Source: Tropicimonas sp. IMCC34011 (GTDB lineage Bacteria > Pseudomonadota > Alphaproteobacteria > Rhodobacterales > Rhodobacteraceae). Taken from it: DNA of 64,000 bases. The stretch covers positions 310,001-374,000 of the forward strand of contig NZ_QMEJ01000002.1 in NCBI RefSeq assembly GCF_003390865.1, read 5' to 3'. How positions within the stretch are numbered: the first letter of the stretch is position 1; each line of letters opens with the position of its first letter. Shown here one piece after another: positions 1 through 7,673 of the stretch. A model generated the notes under the pieces. That model worked only from the letters and a program-made list of their open reading frames with translations. It ran no database searches and was not told the DNA's origin. The position numbers and the translations under genes were made by a program.

Positions 1-336
1 CGCGTCGCGCAGGAGGCGCTCACCAACGTGGAGCGCCATGCCCGCGCCACGGCCCTGGACGTCCGCCTGTTCGGCCATTCGGCGGGCGCCACCCTTGGCA
101 TTTCCGATAATGGTCAGGGGATGGCGCCCACAGGGGAAGCGGGATCCGCCGGCCTCGGCCTCCGGAACATGCAGGAGCGGCTGGAGCGGCTCGACGGGCG
201 GCTCGAGATCGAGAGTTCCCGCAAGGGCACCACCATCCAGGCGCACGTTCCGCTCACCCACCTTCTCCCCCCGGAGGACAGCGCCGATCCGCGCGCTCCG
301 GCCCATTCCCCAAGACAGGAGGCGACCCCGGCATGA
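1..336 (+). CDS. Sensor histidine kinase, C-terminal part (5' end outside window)
   Basis: The reading frame is already open at base 1, so this is the C-terminal end of a longer kinase. It shows the HATPase_c landmarks of the NarX/UhpB (HisKA_3) class: an N box (QEALTNVERHA), a G1 box (DNGQGM) and a G2 box (GLGLRNMQERL), followed by a proline- and alanine-rich tail. The kinase would autophosphorylate at a histidine outside the window and pass the phosphate to the response regulator that overlaps its 3' end by four bases. The sensed signal cannot be judged because the input domain is missing. Confidence 0.85.
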   Translation, partial: RVAQEALTNVERHARATALDVRLFGHSAGATLGISDNGQGMAPTGEAGSAGLGLRNMQERLERLDGRLEIESSRKGTTIQAHVPLTHLLPPEDSADPRAPAHSPRQEATPA

Positions 337-968
337 CGATCCGAGTGATGATCGTGGACGACCACCCTCTCGTCGCCGAAGGCATGCGCGCGCTGCTGGA
401 AAGCGAGGGGGACATCGAGGTCGTAGCCTGCCTCTCCGGCGGCAGGGACGCGGTGGAGCAGGTCTCGCAGCTTGCGCCGGATATCGTCCTGATGGACCTC
501 AACATGCCCGGCATCGGCGGGCTGGCAGCGACGGAGCTGATCCTCGAGCGTGCGCCCGCGACACGGATCCTGATCCTGTCGATGCACGATTCGCCCGAAT
601 ACATTGCGACGGCCCTCAGCCACGGCGCCAAGGGGTACGTGCTGAAGGACGTGCCGACCGAGGAGGTGCGGGAGGCGATCGACGCGGTCATCGCCGGCGG
701 AACCTACCTCTGCACCGGAGCATCCGCCGCGCACGGCGCCAGGACCGCGCGGCCTGACGCGCTGACCGGGCGGGAACAGACGATCCTGCTGCAACTCGCT
801 CGCGGCAAGTCCAACCGAGACGTGGCTGAAGAACTCGACATCTCGGTCCGCACGGTCGAGACCCACCGCCGCAACATCCGCGAGAAACTCGGTATCAGCT
901 CCACCGCCGGCCTCACCCGCTACGCCATGGAACATGGCGTCCTGCAGGGGACCGGTTCGGGCTTCTGA
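333..968 (+). CDS. NarL/FixJ-type LuxR-family response regulator
   Basis: A 211-residue regulator. The N-terminal receiver domain (about 1-120) has the acidic pair at D9-D10, the phospho-acceptor D55 in LMDLNMPG, and the conserved lysine in YVLKD. The C-terminal GerE/LuxR helix-turn-helix (about 145-205) contains LTGREQTILLQLARGKSNRDVAEEL-type residues and the SVRTVETHRRNIREKL recognition region. The start overlaps the upstream kinase stop (ATGA), so the two are translationally coupled and form one two-component system. Target genes cannot be inferred from the window. Confidence 0.92.
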   Translation: MTIRVMIVDDHPLVAEGMRALLESEGDIEVVACLSGGRDAVEQVSQLAPDIVLMDLNMPGIGGLAATELILERAPATRILILSMHDSPEYIATALSHGAKGYVLKDVPTEEVREAIDAVIAGGTYLCTGASAAHGARTARPDALTGREQTILLQLARGKSNRDVAEELDISVRTVETHRRNIREKLGISSTAGLTRYAMEHGVLQGTGSGF

Positions 969-995
969 CGGCCCCGGCCGGACGGGCGCGGGCGA

Positions 996-1892
996 TCAGA
1001 GGGTCCGCTTGCGCTTGCCCTTCACCCTGCCCTTCGCCTGCCGCTCCATTTCCGCGTCGATCTCCGCGCCGATCAGGACGATGTAGGCTGAAAGCCAGAG
1101 CCACATCAGAAGGATGATGACGCCGCCGAGCGCTCCGAAGGTCTCGTTGTAGCTGCCGAAATTGGCGACGTAGAAGCTGAAGCCCAGCGAACCGATCACC
1201 CACAGGGCCGTCGCGATGGCCGCGCCCGGCGTGATCCAGCGCCAGCCGCGAGGCGACCGCGACGGGCCGAAGCGATAGAGAAAGGCGAGGCCGACGCAGA
1301 CGACAACGAGGAGGATCGGCCACCGCCCGTAGTTCAGCCAGGTTTCCAGCGTCTCCCCGATCGGCAGGAAGGCTATGGCGGCGGGAACGATGGCGAGCAG
1401 GATGGCGATCAGCACCAGTCCGACGATCAGCGCGAAGGTCAGCCCGAACTTCATCGCCGTCAGCATGAAGAAGCCGCGGTCCTCCTCCTGGTCGAAGGCG
1501 ACGTTGAGCCCTTCCATCAGGGAATTGACGCCCTTGGAGGCGGAATAGATCGCGACGAGGATGCCGAAGATGGCGGCAATACCGAGCCCGCCGCTCTCGG
1601 AGCCGGTCACGGCCTGAACCTGATCGATGAGAAGGGAGGCGGCATCGGCCGGCATCATCGCGGTGAAGGTCTCGATCTGCCCGGCCACCACGTCCGGCTC
1701 GGCGATCAGGCCGGCGATGGCCATGGTCGCCGTTACGGCCGGGAAGAGCGCCAGCAGGCCGTAGAACGCGACCCCGGCGGCAATCAGCCCGACATGGTCG
1801 TTGGTCTGTTCCGCCCAGACCCGCTTGGCGATGGCGATCCAGCCGGTCTTGCTGATGTCGGCGGGGCTGTCCGCCTGTCTTGAGGTGCTCAT
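996..1892 (-). CDS. YihY/BrkB family inner-membrane protein
   Basis: A 298-residue polytopic membrane protein of the YihY/virulence factor BrkB family (once misnamed ribonuclease BN). About six hydrophobic segments are visible, and the family-typical stretch HVGLIAAGVAFYGLLALFP follows a short cytoplasmic N-terminus. The tail is strongly basic (KGRVKGKRKRTL). The ATG at 1892 was chosen because the family homology begins just after it; a GTG at 1952 in the same frame would add 20 residues with no family character. The molecular function of the family is not established. It stands alone, convergent with the response regulator. Confidence 0.85.
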   Translation of the reverse strand: MSTSRQADSPADISKTGWIAIAKRVWAEQTNDHVGLIAAGVAFYGLLALFPAVTATMAIAGLIAEPDVVAGQIETFTAMMPADAASLLIDQVQAVTGSESGGLGIAAIFGILVAIYSASKGVNSLMEGLNVAFDQEEDRGFFMLTAMKFGLTFALIVGLVLIAILLAIVPAAIAFLPIGETLETWLNYGRWPILLVVVCVGLAFLYRFGPSRSPRGWRWITPGAAIATALWVIGSLGFSFYVANFGSYNETFGALGGVIILLMWLWLSAYIVLIGAEIDAEMERQAKGRVKGKRKRTL

Positions 1893-2072
1893 CGGGGCTT
1901 GGATCCAGTTGGGGCGGTCACGGTGTCGAGAGAATTGCGTCCATGTCAGCACAAGCGCCGCCCGACCATGCCGGTTCCTCTTTTATCTTCAAGGGGTTTG
2001 ACGGCGGCGGAATTGTCGCGAAACATTCTGTCCCACCTGGCCAATTTGACGAAATAAAGTACAGAGCCGGCG

Positions 2073-2101
2073 TTGACCCGCCCTCCGCGCGCGATTAGTG
2101 T
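2073..2101 (+). promoter_or_regulatory. Candidate sigma-70-type promoter of the ilvB leader
   Basis: TTGACC at 2073-2078 and TAGTGT at 2096-2101 are separated by 17 bases and lie about 28 bases before the leader peptide start. The -35 box matches consensus well and the -10 box weakly. This would give a short leader transcript that begins near 2108, as expected for an attenuated operon. It is a prediction by eye only. Confidence 0.35.
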
Positions 2102-2128
2102 GCCCGGACCGCAGCAAAGGATCGGTAG

Positions 2129-2176
2129 ATGACCGCTCTTCTCGTAATTGTAGGATTTGGGTGCATGGGCCGCTAG
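2129..2176 (+). CDS. Branched-chain amino acid leader peptide (attenuation) for ilvB
   Basis: A 15-residue open frame, MTALLVIVGFGCMGR then TAG. The run Leu-Leu-Val-Ile-Val at codons 4-8 contains all three end-products of the pathway encoded downstream. AAAGGA at 2116-2121 is a well-spaced ribosome binding site, seven bases before the ATG. The stop codon is followed by mutually exclusive RNA structures (2159-2206 and 2203-2231) and then ilvB. This is the architecture of the ilv/leu attenuators: stalling at scarce Leu/Val/Ile codons would leave 2159-2168 free, whereas a ribosome at the stop codon would cover it. Confidence 0.78.
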   Translation: MTALLVIVGFGCMGR

Positions 2177-2206
2177 CGGCAGACCATAGGTCCGAACCAT
2201 GCGCCC
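2159..2206 (+). promoter_or_regulatory. Antiterminator helix of the ilvB attenuator
   Basis: Bases 2159-2168 (GGGTGCATGG) can pair with 2197-2206 (CCATGCGCCC) over ten pairs with a single G-U. The downstream arm shares four bases with the 5' arm of the terminator (2203-2209), so the two structures exclude each other. Two small hairpins (2169-2180 and 2182-2192) fill the loop. A ribosome finishing the leader peptide at 2174-2176 would mask 2159-2168 and favour termination. Confidence 0.65.
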
Positions 2207-2231
2207 CCGTTCGAAAGATCGGGGGCTTTTT
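2203..2231 (+). terminator. Intrinsic terminator (attenuator) before ilvB
   Basis: A perfect seven-pair stem, GCCCCCG (2203-2209) with CGGGGGC (2220-2226), is extended by two inner pairs around a GAAA loop and followed directly by five T residues (2227-2231). It lies between the leader peptide and ilvB and so acts as the regulated attenuator rather than the end of a gene. Confidence 0.82.
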
Positions 2232-2294
2232 GTTGCGTGAATGACTGAGGATGGGGCGCTGTCACACGGGCCCCGAAACACTGGAGACGGCCCC

Positions 2295-4064
2295 ATGGCG
2301 GAGGCGAAGATGACACGGAAGATGACCGGCGCGAAGATGGTTGTTCAGGCCCTTCTCGATCAGGGCGTCGATACCGTATTCGGATATCCCGGCGGCGCCG
2401 TGCTTCCGATCTACGACGAGATCTTCCAGCAGGAAGGCATCCGTCATATCCTCGTCCGGCACGAGCAGGGGGCGACTCATGCCGCCGAGGGCTACGCCCG
2501 GTCCACCGGCAAGCCCGGCGTCGTTCTGGTGACGTCCGGCCCCGGCGCGACGAACGCCGTCACCGGCATCACCGACGCGCTGATGGATTCGATCCCGATG
2601 GTCGTCCTCACCGGCCAGGTTCCGACCTTCGCCATCGGCTCCGATGCCTTCCAGGAGGCGGACACCGTCGGCATCACGCGTCCCTGCACGAAGCACAACT
2701 GGCTCGTGAAGGACACCGAGTCGCTGTCCCAGACGATCCACGAGGCCTTCCACGTCGCGACCTCGGGCCGCCCCGGGCCGGTCGTCGTCGATCTGCCGAA
2801 GGACGTTCAGTTCGCCACCGGCACCTATCACGGCCCCCGCGAGGCGCGGCGCAGCCATTACGCGCCGCAGATCAAGGGCGACATGGAGGCGATCACCGCC
2901 CTCGTCGAGGCCATCGAGACGGCGGAAAAGCCGATCTTCTACACCGGCGGCGGCGTCATCAATTCCGGCCCGGCGGCCAGCCAGCTCCTGCGCGAGCTCG
3001 TCGAGGCGACGGGCTTTCCGATCACGTCCACGCTGATGGGCCTCGGCGCCTATCCCGCCTCCGGCGACAAGTGGCTGGGCATGCTGGGGATGCACGGTCT
3101 CTACGAGGCCAACCTCGCGATGCATGGCTGCGATCTGATGATCAATGTCGGCGCCCGCTTCGACGACCGGATCACCGGCCGCGTCTCCGACTTCAGCCCC
3201 AAGAGCAAGCGGGCCCATATCGATATCGATCCGTCTTCGATCAACAAGGTCATCCGGACGGACATTCCGATCATCGGCGATGTCGGCCACGTGCTCGAGG
3301 ACGTCCTGCGCGTCTGGAAGAGCCGCGGGCGGCGGGTGAACGGCGAGGCGCTGGCCAAGTGGTGGAACCGGATCGAGGCATGGCGCGACGTCGACTGCCT
3401 GGCGTTCAAGCCGTCGGAAAAGACCATCAAGCCGCAGCACGCCCTCGCCCGCCTCGAGGCGCTGACCAAGGACCATGACCGGTACATCTGCACCGAGGTC
3501 GGCCAGCATCAGATGTGGGCGGCGCAGTATCTCGGCTTCGAGGCGCCGAACCGCTGGATGACCTCGGGCGGGCTCGGGACGATGGGCTACGGCTTCCCGG
3601 CCTCCATCGGCGTTCAGGTCGCGCATCCCGATGCGCTGGTCATCAACGTCGCCGGCGAGGCGTCCTGGCTGATGAACATGCAGGAAATGGGCACCGCGGC
3701 GCAGTATCGCCTGCCTGTTAAGCAGTTCATCCTCAACAACGAACGCCTCGGCATGGTCCGCCAGTGGCAGCAGCTGCTGCACGGCGAGCGGTACTCGCAC
3801 TCCTGGTCCGAGGCTCTGCCCGATTTCGTCAAGCTGGCGGAAGCGTTCGGCTTCAAGGGGATCCAGGTGAAGGATCCGTCCGATCTCGATGACGCGATCC
3901 GCGAGATGATCGAGCATGACGGCCCGGTGCTGATGGACTGCCTCGTCGAGAAGCACGAGAATTGCCTGCCGATGATCCCGTCCGGCGAGCCGCACAACAA
4001 GATGCTGCTCGGCGAGATGACGGCCAAGGACGCCATCGGCTCCAAGGGCGCCGTTCTCGTCTGA
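2295..4064 (+). CDS. ilvB: Acetolactate synthase large (catalytic) subunit
   Basis: A 589-residue thiamine-diphosphate enzyme that condenses pyruvate with pyruvate or 2-oxobutyrate, the first common step of valine, leucine and isoleucine synthesis. The N-terminal domain has the catalytic glutamate in RHEQGATHAAEGYAR; the central domain follows; the C-terminal ThDP domain has GEASWLMNMQEM...FILNNE. The usual GDG start of the ThDP motif reads GEA here. The ATG at 2295 (GGAG upstream) was chosen; starts at 2241 and 2310 are also in frame. It is preceded by a leader-peptide attenuator. The regulatory subunit ilvH lies 2.2 kb downstream, separated by a transporter gene. Confidence 0.95.
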   Translation: MAEAKMTRKMTGAKMVVQALLDQGVDTVFGYPGGAVLPIYDEIFQQEGIRHILVRHEQGATHAAEGYARSTGKPGVVLVTSGPGATNAVTGITDALMDSIPMVVLTGQVPTFAIGSDAFQEADTVGITRPCTKHNWLVKDTESLSQTIHEAFHVATSGRPGPVVVDLPKDVQFATGTYHGPREARRSHYAPQIKGDMEAITALVEAIETAEKPIFYTGGGVINSGPAASQLLRELVEATGFPITSTLMGLGAYPASGDKWLGMLGMHGLYEANLAMHGCDLMINVGARFDDRITGRVSDFSPKSKRAHIDIDPSSINKVIRTDIPIIGDVGHVLEDVLRVWKSRGRRVNGEALAKWWNRIEAWRDVDCLAFKPSEKTIKPQHALARLEALTKDHDRYICTEVGQHQMWAAQYLGFEAPNRWMTSGGLGTMGYGFPASIGVQVAHPDALVINVAGEASWLMNMQEMGTAAQYRLPVKQFILNNERLGMVRQWQQLLHGERYSHSWSEALPDFVKLAEAFGFKGIQVKDPSDLDDAIREMIEHDGPVLMDCLVEKHENCLPMIPSGEPHNKMLLGEMTAKDAIGSKGAVLV

Positions 4065-4079
4065 CACCTCTTCGCAAGC

Positions 4080-4111
4080 CGTCCGGGCGGGCCACCACGC
4101 CCGCCCGGACG
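4080..4111 (+). terminator. GC-rich hairpin after ilvB
   Basis: A perfect 12-base inverted repeat (CGTCCGGGCGGG with CCCGCCCGGACG) encloses an eight-base loop, 16 bases after the ilvB stop. No T-run follows, so it may be a weak terminator or a 3'-end stabiliser that partly uncouples ilvB from the BCCT gene. Confidence 0.5.
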
Positions 4112-4333
4112 ATGCCTACCGGTTTGCAACACTTCGTCGGTTGCGGCATGGAGCGCCTGTCGCCCGCGCCCATCTTTGTCGCATTATGAGCGCCGGGTGC
4201 CGCATTTGAGGACAGGTCTGCCCCCTGTCCGCCCAAGATGGGCGCACGAACGCTAAATCCGAAGATCCTGCGGGGCCTGCGCGGTCCGGCCCATTCCGCA
4301 AGGATCCATCCCTACGACGAAGGAGGGTCATCC

Positions 4334-6136
4334 GTGACAGACGACGAAACACAACCGGGCATCCCGGCCCCTGACGGGCCCGTGAACCCGATCGAGACCG
4401 ATTACGAGATCGGCGAGCAGAACGTGGAAGGCTCCGTCGGACCGTTCGGCTTCGACGTCCACAACCCCGTTTTCGTGATTTCCGGCGCCGCGGTGGTGCT
4501 GTTCACGCTGCTGACGCTGCTTCTGCCGGATCAGTCCGGGCAGGCCTTCTCGTGGCTCTTCGCGAGCGTCACGCAAGGCTTCGACTGGTTCTTCATCGGC
4601 GCCGCCAACGTCTTCGTCGTGTTCTGCATCGCGCTGATCATCCTGCCGGTCGGCAAGGTGCGCCTCGGCGGCAAGGATGCCACGCCCGACTTCAGCTATC
4701 CCGGCTGGTTCGCGATGCTCTTCGCTGCCGGCATGGGCATCGGCCTCATGTTCTACGGTGTTTCCGAGCCCCTCACCCATTTCGGCACCGCCTCCGGCGG
4801 CACGAGCTACGGCGTGACCTATTCGGGTGACGATCCGGGCGACGGTGCGGTTCCTCCGGGCTTCGCCGACCGCGAGAGCTTCGAGCTGGCCACCGGGGTC
4901 ACCGCTCCCTCGCCCGACGCGGTCCTGCAGCTCCTCGACGAGCAGGTCCCGGCCGATGCGCGCGGCGATTTCGACGTCACCCCCGGCCGGACCGACTGGT
5001 CCCCCCTTGGCGCCTCCGCCGGAGACGAACGCGAAGCGGTCCGCATCGGCATGGCCGCCACGATCTTCCACTGGGGCCTCCACCCCTGGGCGATCTACGC
5101 CGTCGTGGCCCTGGCCCTGGCGCTCTTCTCCTACAACAAGGGTCTGCCGCTCTCCGTCCGGTCCGCGTTCTATCCGATCCTCGGCGAACGCGTCTGGGGC
5201 TGGTGGGGTCACCTGATCGACATCCTCGCGGTGTTCGCAACGCTGTTCGGCCTCGCGACCTCGCTTGGTCTCGGCGCCGCTCAGGCAAATGCCGGCCTCA
5301 GCGATCTCTTCGGCATTCCCATGGGCGCGACGACGCAGGTGGTCCTCATTTGCGTCATCACCTCCATCGCACTGATCTCGGTTCTGCGCGGCCTCGAAGG
5401 CGGCGTTCAGATCCTGTCCGAGATCAACATGGGTCTCGCGGTCCTTCTGCTGCTCTTCGTGCTGATTGCCGGGCCGACGCTGGCGATCCTGACCGGCTTC
5501 GTGGACAGCCTCGTGGCCTACGGCCGCTACCTGCCCGAACTGTCGAACCCGGTCGGCCGTGAAGACGTCAACTTCACGCAAGGCTGGACGTCCTTCTACT
5601 GGGCGTGGTGGATCTCCTGGTCACCCTTCGTCGGCATGTTCATCGCCCGCGTCAGCCGCGGCCGGACCGTGCGAGAGTTCCTGATCTGCGTCCTGCTGAT
5701 CCCGAGCCTCGTCTGCGTGTTCTGGATGGCGGTGTTCGGCGGCACGGCGATCAACCAGGTGATCCAGGACGGCTACACGGCCGTGCAGGACGCCGATCTG
5801 CCGCTGCAGCTCTTCCGCATGCTGGACGCCCTGCCGCTGACGGCGATCACGTCCTTCATCGGGATCGTGCTCGTGATCGTCTTCTTCGTCACCTCGTCCG
5901 ACTCCGGCTCGCTGGTGATCGACACGATCACGGCGGGCGGCAAGGTCGACGCGCCAGTGCCGCAGCGGGTCTTCTGGTGCATCTTCGAGGGGGTGGTGGC
6001 CATCGTGCTCCTGCTCTCCGCAGGGGGCCTCTCCTCGCTGCAATCGATGGTGATCTCCACCGGCCTGCCCTTCACCGTGGTGCTTCTGCTGATGTGCTAC
6101 GCGATCTACCGCGGCCTCGCGACCGAGCCGCGCTGA
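4334..6136 (+). CDS. BCCT-family betaine/choline/carnitine-type transporter
   Basis: A 600-residue secondary carrier of the BCCT family, which imports quaternary ammonium compounds (betaine, choline, carnitine) or DMSP with Na+ or H+. About 12 membrane segments are visible. Family signatures include GMGIGLMFYGVSEPLTHF and the aromatic stretch FYWAWWISWSPFVGMFIARV. An insertion of roughly 70 acidic residues separates EPLTHF from HWGLHPWAIY. The GTG at 4334 was chosen because GAAGGAGGG sits six bases upstream. The gene lies between ilvB and ilvH, with hairpins on both sides. The exact substrate cannot be read from the sequence. Confidence 0.9.
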   Translation: MTDDETQPGIPAPDGPVNPIETDYEIGEQNVEGSVGPFGFDVHNPVFVISGAAVVLFTLLTLLLPDQSGQAFSWLFASVTQGFDWFFIGAANVFVVFCIALIILPVGKVRLGGKDATPDFSYPGWFAMLFAAGMGIGLMFYGVSEPLTHFGTASGGTSYGVTYSGDDPGDGAVPPGFADRESFELATGVTAPSPDAVLQLLDEQVPADARGDFDVTPGRTDWSPLGASAGDEREAVRIGMAATIFHWGLHPWAIYAVVALALALFSYNKGLPLSVRSAFYPILGERVWGWWGHLIDILAVFATLFGLATSLGLGAAQANAGLSDLFGIPMGATTQVVLICVITSIALISVLRGLEGGVQILSEINMGLAVLLLLFVLIAGPTLAILTGFVDSLVAYGRYLPELSNPVGREDVNFTQGWTSFYWAWWISWSPFVGMFIARVSRGRTVREFLICVLLIPSLVCVFWMAVFGGTAINQVIQDGYTAVQDADLPLQLFRMLDALPLTAITSFIGIVLVIVFFVTSSDSGSLVIDTITAGGKVDAPVPQRVFWCIFEGVVAIVLLLSAGGLSSLQSMVISTGLPFTVVLLLMCYAIYRGLATEPR

Positions 6137-6143
6137 CAAGAAC

Positions 6144-6178
6144 GGGCCGCCGCGCATCCTGAGGCGCGCGGCGGTCCC
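6144..6178 (+). terminator. Hairpin after the BCCT gene
   Basis: A 12-pair GC stem with one bulged T (5' arm 6144-6155, 3' arm 6166-6178) begins eight bases after the stop codon. There is no T-run, so termination strength is uncertain. Confidence 0.45.
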
Positions 6179-6263
6179 CCTCCTGCCCTTCGGCCTTGCC
6201 GAACGGCCAAGACCGGGCTACCGCCCGGGTCCAGTTGAAATTTCCTGCCAAAGGCCCGATGCC

Positions 6264-6839
6264 ATGCCGCCGCTGAAGATCAAGAAGGGTTCCTCCAAGC
6301 ATTCCGCCTACGATCTGCGCGATCCCAACGCGGAGGTCCTGGAGGCTCATACCCTCGCGGTGGTGGTGGACAACGAGGCCGGTGTACTCGCCCGCGTCAT
6401 CGGGCTCTTCTCGGGCCGTGGCTACAATATCGAAAGCCTGACGGTCGCCGAGATCGACCATGAAGGTCGCCGCAGCCGGATCACTATCGTCACCACCGGA
6501 ACGCCGCAGGTGATCGAGCAGATCAAGGCGCAGCTCGGCCGCCTCGTCCCGGTCTATTCCGTTGCCGACCTCACCGTCGAAGGGCCCTCCGTCCAGCGCG
6601 AACTGGCGCTGTTCAAGGTGGCGGGCCAGGGCGATAAGCGCGTCGAGGCGCTGCGCCTTGCGGACATCTTCCGCGCCTCGGTGGTGGATTCGACGCTGGA
6701 GAGCTTCGTGTTCGAACTGACCGGCACGCCCGAGAAGATCGGCGCCTTCGCGGACCTGATGCGTCCCCTCGGCCTCATCGAAGTCGCCCGGACCGGTATC
6801 GCCGCGCTCGCCCGCGGCGCGCAATCCGAGACCGCGTAA
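6264..6839 (+). CDS. ilvH: Acetolactate synthase small (regulatory) subunit
   Basis: A 191-residue protein with an N-terminal ACT domain (LAVVVDNEAGVLARVIGLFS, GYNIESLTV) and the C-terminal ALS_ss_C domain. It binds valine and activates and feedback-controls the IlvB catalytic subunit. The roughly 25 residues before the ACT domain are an extension. Its partner ilvB ends 2.2 kb upstream with the BCCT carrier in between, an unusual gap for a pair that is normally adjacent. It is convergent with the ccm operon. Confidence 0.95.
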   Translation: MPPLKIKKGSSKHSAYDLRDPNAEVLEAHTLAVVVDNEAGVLARVIGLFSGRGYNIESLTVAEIDHEGRRSRITIVTTGTPQVIEQIKAQLGRLVPVYSVADLTVEGPSVQRELALFKVAGQGDKRVEALRLADIFRASVVDSTLESFVFELTGTPEKIGAFADLMRPLGLIEVARTGIAALARGAQSETA

Positions 6840-6978
6840 GCTTCGAGCCGCTCCTTCGGAACAGGGACGCGCCCGCTCTCGTGGCGAGTGCTCCCGCGCC
6901 GCTTTCACGAAAATCGTCGCATGTCGGACCGCGCGCCCGCGACCCGGCCGCGCCATCCCCCCGAACCGGCGCTCGCGC

Positions 6979-7512
6979 CTAGCCCCCCGCCGCTTCCAGC
7001 GCCGGCAGGATCTCCCGCTCGACGATCTCGGGCGTGAGCGGGCCGGCATGGCGCAGGACGATGGTACCGTCCCCGTCCAGAACGAAGGTCTCGGGCACGC
7101 CATAGAGGCCCCATTCGATGCCGGTGCGCCCGGTATCGTCCGTGGAGGCCGCGTCGAACGGGTTACCGAGTTCCGCGAGGAATGCGAGGCTGTCCGCCTG
7201 CTTGTCCTTGTAGGCGATGCCGTAGAGCGGTGCCTCCTCGGAGAGACCTTCTAGAAGCGGATGCTCGGCGCGGCACGGCACGCACCAGCTCGCCCAGAAG
7301 TTCACGAGCTTGGGCCCCGGCCTTTCGAGCGCGGCGCGGTCGAGCGCCGGCAGATCGCCGAGTGGCGTCAGGTTCATCTCGGGCGCCGCCTGCCCGACGA
7401 GGGCGGAGGGCAACGCGTCGCCGCTCTCCTCACGCTCGGCGAGGCCCGCCAGGAGGAGGCCTGCAAAGGCGGCGAAGACCAGCGGCACGCCGAAAAGCAA
7501 CACGGTTTTCAT
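6979..7512 (-). CDS. ccmG: Thiol:disulfide interchange protein CcmG/DsbE
   Basis: A 177-residue periplasmic thioredoxin-like protein held by an N-terminal membrane anchor (VLLFGVPLVFAAFAGLLLAGL). The redox motif is WCVPC, preceded by KLVNFWASW, and the cis-proline lies in YGVPETF. It keeps the apocytochrome CXXCH cysteines reduced for haem ligation in system I cytochrome c maturation. The ATG at 7512 overlaps the ccmD stop by one base (TGATG), and the gene is last in ccmABCDG. Later maturation genes (ccmE, ccmF, ccmH, ccmI) are not in the window. Confidence 0.93.
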   Translation of the reverse strand: MKTVLLFGVPLVFAAFAGLLLAGLAEREESGDALPSALVGQAAPEMNLTPLGDLPALDRAALERPGPKLVNFWASWCVPCRAEHPLLEGLSEEAPLYGIAYKDKQADSLAFLAELGNPFDAASTDDTGRTGIEWGLYGVPETFVLDGDGTIVLRHAGPLTPEIVEREILPALEAAGG

Positions 7513-7673
7513 CAGGCCCCCCGTCCCTTCGCCAGCTCGTCCTCGGCCTTCGCCAGCCGTGCGCGCATCCGCCGCCCCGCGATCACCGACCACAGGACCA
7601 GTCCCGCCAGGAGGGTCAGCGAGATGCCGTAGGCCGACAGGACTTCGGCCGCGTACTTACCAAGCTCCGGCAT
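7512..7673 (-). CDS. ccmD: Haem exporter protein CcmD
   Basis: A 53-residue protein with a single membrane helix (YGISLTLLAGLVLWSVIAG) and a basic, charged tail (RRMRARLAKAEDELAKGR), the usual CcmD pattern. CcmD helps release holo-CcmE from the CcmABC complex. It overlaps ccmC by one base at its start and ccmG by one base at its end. The family is poorly conserved in sequence, so position in the operon is strong supporting evidence. Confidence 0.88.
   Translation of the reverse strand: MPELGKYAAEVLSAYGISLTLLAGLVLWSVIAGRRMRARLAKAEDELAKGRGA

Noticed and set aside
2262-4067. A 601-codon minus-strand open frame opposite ilvB
   Set aside because: It is a shadow of the GC-rich plus-strand gene: low-complexity Arg/Gly/Ala/Asp composition, no recognisable domain, exact overlap with a certain gene.
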